Below are positions 1 to 4,223 of a stretch of 5,452 bases of DNA, one piece after another. This DNA is from Treponema sp. Its GTDB lineage: Bacteria > Spirochaetota > Spirochaetia > Treponematales > Treponemataceae. Positions within the stretch are counted from its first letter, which is position 1. Every line of letters starts with the position of its first letter. The notes under the pieces are model-generated. The model searched no databases. It was not told where the DNA came from and saw nothing but the letters and a program-made list of their open reading frames with translations. A program made the translations under genes and the position numbers. The stretch covers positions 1 to 5,452 of the forward strand of contig JAITOJ010000097.1 of the NCBI GenBank assembly GCA_031290005.1. The letters run 5' to 3'.

Positions 1-844
1 CCACCGTCCTTGAGGCAATAAACAGGATGTCCGAGATCTCCTTGTTCGTTTTCCCCAGAAGCGCCGTGTCAACGACCTTCTTTTCCATGCCGGAAATACC
101 ATGCTTTTCGACAAACCCCCTGGAAATGCCCCCTTCGGGAGTGTAAAGCGGCACCATCTCGGCATCCGCGATAACGACGCCCCGCGCGTCATAGGCGGCG
201 GCCAGCTTCACGTAGAGGTAAAACGTAAAAAGATTGAAGGCGAACAAAAAGATGCCGAAGAGGATTCCTTCGATATAGATGTTAGTCCCCTGCGCCAGCA
301 AGGGCCGGGCAGTGTCCGCATACCGGGTAAGCAGCGTCATGGTGGCGAAAGGCGGAATGACGGTCATCACCCAAAAACGCAAGGGCAGACGGGCGTGGCG
401 GCCCTTCATTATCCAGTAATAGAAGAAGGCCCAGCCCAGCACAAAGAGGTATTGCAGGTTGAACTGCACGTAATACGCCGTGGTATAACCCCGGAAGGTT
501 TTCCCGAAGATGTACATGATGACAAAGTGGCGGATAGTGTCGATGGCCGCCTCAATGCCGGTGTAATACAGCCCCGTAAACAGCGCGTCCCGCAAACCGC
601 CTGTGCCGATTCCGGCCATCAGGGCGAACAGCAGTATCAGGGCCGCCCACAAAATAACGTTCCCCGTATCGCTCAAAGGAATAAGCATAAAGGCGGTATA
701 ACCGATACCGAAGGCCGCGATTTGGACAATCCGCCTGAGCTTCGTGGGGGGCCGGTGGAGCCGATAGAACAGCACCCACCACGCGCCAATGCTGACCAGG
801 GCGCGGGTAAGCTCAAACAAATAGGCAGGGTGCAGTTCCGTCAT
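1..844 (-). CDS. Membrane-bound LuxR-type HTH regulator (3' end cut off)
   Basis: Translating the minus strand from the ATG at 844-842 gives 281 open codons to the left edge. The N-terminal ~215 residues are strongly hydrophobic, with about six or seven likely membrane spans (roughly 9-27, 39-57, 63-80, 87-113, 129-147, 157-173, 190-213). A short linker follows, then the start of a LuxR/GerE helix-turn-helix: ISGMEKKVVDTALLGKTNKE begins at residue 250 and ILFIASRTV closes the visible part, matching the family pattern 'LT.RE.EV..L...G.s.keIA..L.iS..TV'. The window ends inside the recognition helix. The start is fixed by AGGAGGG five bases upstream and an in-frame TAG at 856-854. It is probably a one-component sensor that binds DNA while anchored in the membrane. 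Its ligand and targets are unknown. The xylanase gene just upstream on the same strand is a possible but unproven link. The fold and HTH assignment are confident; the role is inferred. Confidence 0.82.
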   Translation of the reverse strand, partial: MTELHPAYLFELTRALVSIGAWWVLFYRLHRPPTKLRRIVQIAAFGIGYTAFMLIPLSDTGNVILWAALILLFALMAGIGTGGLRDALFTGLYYTGIEAAIDTIRHFVIMYIFGKTFRGYTTAYYVQFNLQYLFVLGWAFFYYWIMKGRHARLPLRFWVMTVIPPFATMTLLTRYADTARPLLAQGTNIYIEGILFGIFLFAFNLFTFYLYVKLAAAYDARGVVIADAEMVPLYTPEGGISRGFVEKHGISGMEKKVVDTALLGKTNKEISDILFIASRTV

Positions 845-942
845 ACCGCCCTCCTATAGTTACCGGAAAGCGGCGCCAAGCCGGTCAGCTCGGGGGGGGG
901 GGGGGGGGGGGGCGAAAACTGGCTGTTCACATCGTTCTTCAT
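841..942 (-). CDS. Candidate 33-residue leader peptide containing a Pro run, coupled to the LuxR-type gene
   Basis: From the ATG at 942-940 a frame runs through MKNDVNSQFS, seven proline codons made by the 21-base C tract, then ELTGLAPLSGNYRRAV. It stops at TGA 843-841. That TGA overlaps the regulator's ATG (844-842) as ATGA, the usual arrangement for translational coupling. The ATG lies 7 nt after the TATACT of the promoter, so transcripts may begin at or within a base or two of it, which would make the leader leaderless. No ribosome binding site is possible upstream. One extra C would end the frame at TAA 862-860, and one fewer at TGA 887-885, both before the regulator start. I recognise no homologue. 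Whether it is translated is inference; the frame and overlap are read directly. Confidence 0.45.
   Translation of the reverse strand: MKNDVNSQFSPPPPPPPELTGLAPLSGNYRRAV
849..855 (-). promoter_or_regulatory. Ribosome binding site of the LuxR-type gene
   Basis: AGGAGGG on the minus strand leaves about 4-5 bases to the ATG at 844. It is a strong Shine-Dalgarno sequence that fixes the start. It lies within the last codons of the leader ORF, so ribosomes finishing the leader would end on it. Its G-rich sequence could also pair with part of the C tract some 40 bases upstream in the same RNA, which would hide it when the leader is not translated; that last point is inference. Confidence 0.75.
892..912. 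repeat. 21-base homopolymeric G tract (C on the coding strand)
   Basis: Twenty-one consecutive G residues on the + strand, uninterrupted. On the minus strand it is a C run lying about 30-50 nt after the predicted transcription start and 48 nt before the regulator ATG. Tracts of this length are prone to slipped-strand mispairing. Variable poly-G tracts near treponemal tpr genes are a known precedent for phase-variable expression. The length here equals seven codons, so the leader ORF is in its coupled frame. Homopolymers of this size are also prone to sequencing error, so the exact count should be treated with care. Confidence 0.9.
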
Positions 943-949
943 GCGAGGG

Positions 950-979
950 AGTATAGCAAGGCAAGGGAGGGGGTGTCAA
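950..979 (-). promoter_or_regulatory. Sigma-70-type promoter for the leader and LuxR-type gene
   Basis: On the minus strand TTGACA (979-974) is followed after 18 bases by TATACT (955-950). Both boxes are at or near consensus. Transcription should start around 942-944. This gives the regulator its own promoter independent of the xylanase genes upstream, with a 5' region of about 100 nt that contains the C tract. A run of eight G (980-987, + strand) abuts the -35 box on its upstream side. No convincing terminator for the xylanase transcript was seen between 980 and 1024, so read-through is also possible. Confidence 0.75.
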
Positions 980-1024
980 GGGGGGGGCGAGGCTGGAATT
1001 GTGAATCGCGGGCCGCGACGCCTA

Positions 1025-2641
1025 CTACTGGCCGAAGTAAGATGCCAGATACGTATGCTCCGCGATGAACGTATCCGGGTCATAGGCTCCGTAGTAGCCC
1101 GGATTGCCGCACATGTCCTGGTCAAACAGAACCGTGTGGCCATGATTGTTCCAGAGCCAGTTCACCCGGTCTTCAAGGCCCCCCAGGGTGACGCGCTCAA
1201 TATACCGCGAGTGTTCGGCAAACAGCTTAAAGAGCAGCGCGAACTGATAACCCTGCGCGTCCGCCTGTTCCTGAGTCCACTGGCACCCGCCGACATTCTG
1301 GCTGCCCGGAGCGGTTTGCCTGCCGCCGGGGGATGTGGCCGTGCTCTTCATATCAAGCTCACTGATAGCCAGTTTTACGGCTCCTGATTGCACGTCAGAG
1401 AGTGTCTCGAACAGTTCCAGAGCCGCCCTGACCTGGCCCAGCAATTCCGGCGACACGCTGTAGTGGGCCTGCAACCCGATAGCTTCAATGAGCGCCCTGC
1501 CGTCATAGAGCGGGTCGGTTTTCCATGCCTCGTTCAGTTCTTTCACCATATTGTAGGTTACTCTTGCCTTGTTCGCGTTATTCAGATTGTAGTCGTTGAA
1601 ATAGAGGATGGGGGTCTTGGTTTGGCCGTTCACCTTCTGCACATACTTCGATAAATCCCCGTTGTTGCTGCCGCCGTTCATCTTCAGGTACTCCGGCAAA
1701 TGAGCGTATTCTTGCGCGAACCTGGCGGCCATTTGGTCATTGGGGACCGCAATGTGGGCGAATTTGAAGAGCAGATAGACATAATGTTCCCTGGCCACAG
1801 CCCAGTCGTTGCTGTCCATCATGGCGCGCAGCCAAGAGGTGTTCCGCAGAGCCGGTTTCCAGGCATTCCGGTCAGCGGCAATGGTATTATTGGCCCAGCC
1901 GTCGTTGATTTCTTCGTTGAGCACATCCCAGGAATGGACAGAGATGGTATTGGCGGAATAGTGCCGCATCTCGTGGGCCACGTGGTCAAACAGCACCCTC
2001 CGGGCATCATCTTTGCTTACCGCGATTTTGGGAGTTGGCCCCAGATGGTTCAGGTCAGCGCCGTTATTACTCATTTGGCCGTTTGTCATATAAGTACCAT
2101 CAGAGCGCGATGCTGTATTCGCGGCAGGAACATCCGCCGGGGTTATCCGCGCAAGCCACGCGGCGGACTGCTGATACCACGCCAGACTGTGCCCGTGGAT
2201 GTACAGGTTGTTCGCCACCGCTTTCCCAAATATGAAGTCAGGAAGCTGAAAGTCCCACTCATCGCGGTTGTTGGCAGTCCGGTAGTTTTCCACATCCCGA
2301 AAGACAGCGGGATATTTTTTGACCAGCCATGGGGGAGCAAAGGGATGAGCGCCTTCGGGTTTCAGGGAGTTTCCGGTTGTGGACTGATTGAACTGTTTCA
2401 GGAACAAATCCTCGGAAGAAGCGCTGGTATTCGGGCTTACCCAGTGAGTCCGGCCCGCCAATGCCGTTCCAACGTCTTTATAGAAGACCTGGGAAACGAA
2501 GGTTCCAATCATGAATGTATCTTTGTATTTCTCCGCCAGGGAGGGGGCATTTTTTCCAAGTTCGCCCTGTTCTGCCCTGAGAACAGACAGGGACAGTACG
2601 CAGAATATGCCAATCAAAAAAAGTCGTTTATTCAAATTCAT
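1025..2641 (-). CDS. Secreted GH10 endo-1,4-beta-xylanase
   Basis: 538 residues from the ATG at 2641. The protein opens with a signal peptide (MNLNKR, hydrophobic core 7-21, probable cleavage after Ala23), so it is exported. GH10 motifs appear in order: GHSLAW (150-155), WDVLNEE (238-244) with likely acid/base Glu243, YFNDYN (347-352), IGLQAH (388-393), and ISELDM (426-431) with likely nucleophile Glu428. The TLGGLEDRVNWLW block (485-497) sits near the C-terminus. It should retain configuration while cutting internal xylan bonds. It is longer than a bare GH10 domain because of loop insertions, including an Asn/Gly-rich stretch at about 172-208; no carbohydrate-binding module is evident. The usual Trp of the 'WG..D' motif is Gly487. 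A TTG three bases upstream is less likely as start: GAGGG at 2650-2646 is only 1 nt from it but 4 nt from this ATG. It ends in two tandem TAG stops. It lies 7 nt after the acidic-protein gene and is probably co-transcribed with it. Confidence 0.92.
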   Translation of the reverse strand: MNLNKRLFLIGIFCVLSLSVLRAEQGELGKNAPSLAEKYKDTFMIGTFVSQVFYKDVGTALAGRTHWVSPNTSASSEDLFLKQFNQSTTGNSLKPEGAHPFAPPWLVKKYPAVFRDVENYRTANNRDEWDFQLPDFIFGKAVANNLYIHGHSLAWYQQSAAWLARITPADVPAANTASRSDGTYMTNGQMSNNGADLNHLGPTPKIAVSKDDARRVLFDHVAHEMRHYSANTISVHSWDVLNEEINDGWANNTIAADRNAWKPALRNTSWLRAMMDSNDWAVAREHYVYLLFKFAHIAVPNDQMAARFAQEYAHLPEYLKMNGGSNNGDLSKYVQKVNGQTKTPILYFNDYNLNNANKARVTYNMVKELNEAWKTDPLYDGRALIEAIGLQAHYSVSPELLGQVRAALELFETLSDVQSGAVKLAISELDMKSTATSPGGRQTAPGSQNVGGCQWTQEQADAQGYQFALLFKLFAEHSRYIERVTLGGLEDRVNWLWNNHGHTVLFDQDMCGNPGYYGAYDPDTFIAEHTYLASYFGQ

Positions 2642-2648
2642 CAAGCCC

Positions 2649-2867
2649 TCAGTCTATATCATCGTCGAAATCGTCTTCCTCTTCTTCGAAATCAGTTTCT
2701 TCGAAATCGTCATCGTCAAAGATTTCTTCGTCATCTTCGAAGTCGTCAAAATCATCATCGACGAACGAATCATCATCGTTGTCGGCGTCATAGCCGGCGG
2801 CATCGAAAGAATAGCCAAAGTTATAATTATCGAACATAAAACCATCAATCCCGTCAGTATCAAACAT
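2649..2867 (-). CDS. Extremely acidic 72-residue hypothetical protein
   Basis: Starting at the ATG at 2867, which has an excellent GGAGG five bases upstream, the product is 72 residues with 28 Asp and 9 Glu and no Lys, Arg or His. About half of it is acidic and its net charge is near -37. The first 30 residues are rich in Gly, Asp and aromatic residues (MFDTDGIDGFMFDNYNFGYS). The rest is Asp/Glu runs punctuated by Phe at 35, 40, 43, 50, 55, 60 and 67. There is no signal peptide, membrane span or known domain. A longer start at 2900 or 2879 is possible but lacks such a ribosome site. The stop lies 7 nt before the xylanase ATG, so the two are probably one transcript. I do not recognise it. Cation binding or an acidic disordered chaperone-like role are guesses. 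Low complexity makes a spurious ORF possible, but the ribosome site and spacing argue that it is real. Confidence 0.6.
   Translation of the reverse strand: MFDTDGIDGFMFDNYNFGYSFDAAGYDADNDDDSFVDDDFDDFEDDEEIFDDDDFEETDFEEEEDDFDDDID
2652..2777. repeat. Low-complexity Asp/Glu codon tract
   Basis: The last 42 codons of the acidic gene are built almost wholly from GAT, GAC, GAA, GAG and TTC/TTT codons. On the + strand it reads as TCA/TCG/TCT triplets. One 12-base unit, TTCTTCGAAATC, occurs at 2682-2693 and again at 2697-2708, a 15-bp period corresponding to the DFEET/DFEEE repeat. Such a tract could change length by whole codons without breaking the frame. Confidence 0.7.
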
Positions 2868-2872
2868 AAATT

Positions 2873-2877
2873 CCTCC
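2873..2877 (-). promoter_or_regulatory. Ribosome binding site deciding the start of the acidic protein
   Basis: GGAGG is followed by AATTT and then the ATG at 2867, an ideal spacing. This favours the 72-residue start over the in-frame ATGs at 2879 and 2900. The upstream ATG at 2879 actually overlaps this site. No clear minus-strand promoter for the operon was found between here and the tRNA promoter on the opposite strand. Confidence 0.7.
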
Positions 2878-2924
2878 ATGGCAATGAATATCCAATACAC
2901 TTATCGGCGCTGGGCGTATGCGGC

Positions 2925-2953
2925 TTGACACAAATTTACGCGCTTGCTATACT
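2925..2953 (+). promoter_or_regulatory. Consensus promoter of tRNA-Val
   Basis: TTGACA (2925-2930), a 17-base spacer and TATACT (2948-2953) put the transcription start near 2960, 13 bases before the mature tRNA. It shares the 12-mer CTTGCTATACTC with the promoter of the LuxR-type gene on the other strand. It points away from the acidic protein/xylanase operon. Confidence 0.85.
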
Positions 2954-2972
2954 CACGGTTCATATCAAATAA

Positions 2973-3045
2973 GGGCGCTTAGCTCAGCTGGGAGAGCGTC
3001 TGGTTTACACCCAGAAGGTCGGCGGTTCGATCCCGTCAGCGCCCA
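2973..3045 (+). tRNA. tRNA-Val (anticodon UAC)
   Basis: A complete 73-nt cloverleaf is visible. The acceptor stem is GGGCGCT paired with AGCGCCC plus discriminator A. The D arm is GCTC/GAGC around AGCTGGGA. The anticodon arm is TCTGG/CCAGA with loop TTTACAC, giving anticodon TAC and reading GUA plus other Val codons. The variable region is AGGTC. The T arm is GGCGG/CCGTC with loop TTCGATC. The 3' CCA is not encoded and must be added after transcription. It has its own promoter just upstream. No strong terminator lies between it and the stop of the convergent dksA-like gene 36 bp away; only a 4-bp stem (ATCC/GGAT at 3071-3081) is seen. Confidence 0.96.
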
Positions 3046-3081
3046 TATCCATTTTATTGTCGGCTTTGCAATCCAGCGGAT

Positions 3082-3441
3082 TTACCGGTTCCGCCGTTCG
3101 TCTTCGCTTTTGCACTTGATACACAAAAGGGCGTGGGGAAGCGCACGGAGCCGTTCTTCGGGGATCGATTTGCCGCACTTCATGCACAATCCGTATTTGC
3201 CCTGACGAATCCGCGCCAGGGCGGAGTCGATAAGCTGCAAACGGTTCATGTCTTTTGCGCCGATGGTTTCCAGCATTTTGCGGTCAACGGTGCCTGAGGC
3301 TTCGTCAACGGTGTCGCCGATTTCACCGCTTGCGCCCGCCAACTGCCGGAACGCCGCATTATTGGCGGCCAAAGCATCAATCAATTCCTTCCGCTGTGCG
3401 GTAAGCGTGGCGGTCGTTTCTTCCAGAAAAGTTTTTTCCAT
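3082..3441 (-). CDS. dksA: DksA/TraR family zinc-finger transcription regulator
   Basis: 119 residues from the ATG at 3441 (a second ATG at 3444 would add one Met). The N-terminal half is a helical, probably coiled-coil region. The C-terminal half carries a four-cysteine zinc finger, CMKC (Cys86, Cys89) and CIKC (Cys107, Cys110), separated by 17 residues as in DksA. The helix tip retains DTVDEA (43-48), matching the DxxDxA motif that in E. coli DksA acts in the RNA polymerase secondary channel. The protein is thus likely to be a DksA-like cofactor tuning rRNA/tRNA and amino-acid promoters, probably with ppGpp. It is shorter than E. coli DksA (151 residues), so a general TraR/DksA label is the safe name. 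The AGGAGG at 3453-3448 sits at good spacing. An N-terminally extended reading to 3519 would span the promoter and is unlikely. It is divergent from infA and convergent with tRNA-Val. Confidence 0.88.
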   Translation of the reverse strand: MEKTFLEETTATLTAQRKELIDALAANNAAFRQLAGASGEIGDTVDEASGTVDRKMLETIGAKDMNRLQLIDSALARIRQGKYGLCMKCGKSIPEERLRALPHALLCIKCKSEDERRNR

Positions 3442-3454
3442 CATAAGCCTCCTC

Positions 3455-3471
3455 CTCTGTTGACAACAGAG
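3455..3471. promoter_or_regulatory. Perfect 17-bp palindrome next to the dksA ribosome site
   Basis: CTCTGTTG-A-CAACAGAG: two perfect 8-base arms around one base. It lies between the predicted dksA transcription start (about 3479) and the AGGAGG at 3453-3448, touching the latter. It could be a DNA operator. In the dksA mRNA it could also form a 7-bp hairpin with a three-base loop immediately before the ribosome site. The function is inferred; the symmetry is read directly. Confidence 0.55.
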
Positions 3472-3485
3472 CGATTTTTTTATAG

Positions 3486-3514
3486 AGTATAGGACGTACA
3501 TTGTGAAAAAGCAA
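3486..3514 (-). promoter_or_regulatory. Probable promoter of the dksA-like gene
   Basis: On the minus strand TTGCTT (3514-3509) is followed after 17 bases by TATACT (3491-3486), placing the start near 3479 and giving a 5' region of about 35 nt. The -10 box is identical to those of the tRNA-Val and LuxR-type genes. The -35 matches consensus at three positions. A short inverted repeat TTGTG...CACAA (3501-3519) overlaps the -35 region. Confidence 0.6.
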
Positions 3515-3563
3515 CACAATTATACAGATTTTTATTTTTTTGTAAACTGGTTTTGGAGGTTTT

Positions 3564-3782
3564 GTGGCAAAAGAAGAAGCAATTGAGGTGGAAGGTATCG
3601 TAAAAGAGGCGCTGCCCAATACGATGTTCCGGGTTGAATTGCAGAACAAGCATGTGATCATGGCCCATTTATCGGGAAAAATGCGGAAACACTATATCAA
3701 AATCGTTCCCGGGGACAATGTGAAAGTCGCCCTTTCCCCTTACGACTTGAATCGGGGCAGGATTATTTTCCGGGCAAAATGA
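3564..3782 (+). CDS. infA: Translation initiation factor IF-1
   Basis: 72 residues, exactly the usual IF-1 length, forming a single S1-like OB fold. The signature segments LPNTMFRVEL (17-26), ISGKMRK-like LSGKMRKHYI (36-45), GDNVKV (50-55) and SPYDLNRGRIIFR (58-70) are almost the same as the E. coli protein. It binds the 30S A-site region and, with IF-2 and IF-3, controls start-codon and initiator tRNA selection. The start is GTG, with GGAGG at 3555-3559 four bases upstream; the MAKEE N-terminus confirms it. The stop codon overlaps the ATG of the next gene (ATGA), so the two are translationally coupled. It is divergent from the dksA-like gene. An AT-rich 3475-3550 region upstream must hold its promoter, but no single match is convincing. 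Confidence 0.98.
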   Translation: MAKEEAIEVEGIVKEALPNTMFRVELQNKHVIMAHLSGKMRKHYIKIVPGDNVKVALSPYDLNRGRIIFRAK

Positions 3783-4189
3783 AAGGCCCAGCCGGTCCCT
3801 CCGCGCCCCGGCGCACCGCCCTGAATCTCCTGAAGCCTCTGGATTTCCTGTTTATCTTTCTTTCTGTCGCGGTCTCGGCGGGTTCGGTGGTCTTTGCCGT
3901 GCAGGGGTCGTCTGGCAAACCCGTGCTGGCGGTGGAATCCCCGGAAGGGGAATGGCTCTATGCCCTGGACAAGGACGCAGACATCGACATTCCCGGCCTG
4001 CTGGGGGACTCCCGTCTGGAAATCCGCGATGGCCGGGTCCGCTTTCTGGACTCCCCCTGCGCCAACAAAGTCTGCGTGCAGCACACCCCCCTTTTTCGCG
4101 CCGGCGACTGGTCCGCGTGCCTGCCCAATCAGGTGATGATCCGCATTGAGGGGGGCGCTGATTCGGGGCTGGACATCACCGCTTATTAA
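3779..4189 (+). CDS. NusG domain II-like (NusG_II) membrane-anchored protein
   Basis: 136 residues. A basic, Pro-rich N-terminus (to about residue 20) leads into one membrane span (about 21-42), likely an uncleaved anchor or signal sequence. It is followed by an extracytoplasmic domain with the pattern of the NusG_II family (formerly DUF1312): VRFLDSPCANKVCV (87-100) then SACLPNQVMIRIEGG (112-126). The conserved cysteines are Cys94, Cys99 and Cys114. Despite the name, such stand-alone proteins lack the NusG N-terminal domain that binds RNA polymerase, and their role is not established. The ATG overlaps the infA stop by four bases, which fixes the start. The gene lies in the infA-radA cluster, 34 nt before radA. 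The family call is confident; any function would be a guess, and the cysteines could be redox-active or disulfide-bonded outside the membrane. Confidence 0.8.
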   Translation: MKGPAGPSAPRRTALNLLKPLDFLFIFLSVAVSAGSVVFAVQGSSGKPVLAVESPEGEWLYALDKDADIDIPGLLGDSRLEIRDGRVRFLDSPCANKVCVQHTPLFRAGDWSACLPNQVMIRIEGGADSGLDITAY

Positions 4190-4223
4190 TCGCCTCTGTA
4201 CTCTCTTTATTTAAGGAACGAAC

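Noticed and set aside
170..192. Possible frameshift between the membrane part and the HTH of the LuxR-type gene
   Set aside because: On recounting the C/G run at 180-183 the frame is continuous (YDARGVVIADAEMV), so there is no frameshift.
101..859. 252-codon + strand open frame opposite the LuxR-type gene
   Set aside because: Its product is Pro/Gln/Arg-rich with no domain, while the minus strand gives a coherent membrane-plus-HTH protein with a ribosome site and promoter.
1007..1017. CGCGGGCCGCG as a terminator after the xylanase gene
   Set aside because: The arms leave a one-base loop and no T run follows on the minus strand, so it does not resemble an intrinsic terminator.
2642..2644. TTG as the xylanase start, one codon before the ATG
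   Set aside because: The GAGGG at 2650-2646 is only one base away from the TTG, while the ATG at 2641 has a workable spacing and begins a normal signal peptide.
1700..2839. Long + strand open frame of about 379 codons opposite the xylanase
   Set aside because: It is antisense to a clear GH10 gene, has no recognisable domain, and ends in a meaningless Arg/His-rich stretch generated by the acidic tract. The 153-codon frame at 2511-2972 is the same kind of shadow.
3442..3519. N-terminally extended start for the dksA-like gene
   Set aside because: The extra residues would be encoded by the promoter and palindrome region, and the AGGAGG sits directly ahead of the ATGs at 3444/3441.
3460..3526. 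infA promoter candidates: TTGACA 3460-3465 with TATAGA 3481-3486 (15-bp spacer), or TACATT 3497-3502 with TATACA 3521-3526 (18-bp spacer)
   Set aside because: The first has a short spacer and the second a poor -35 box. Neither can be chosen from sequence alone, so none was annotated.
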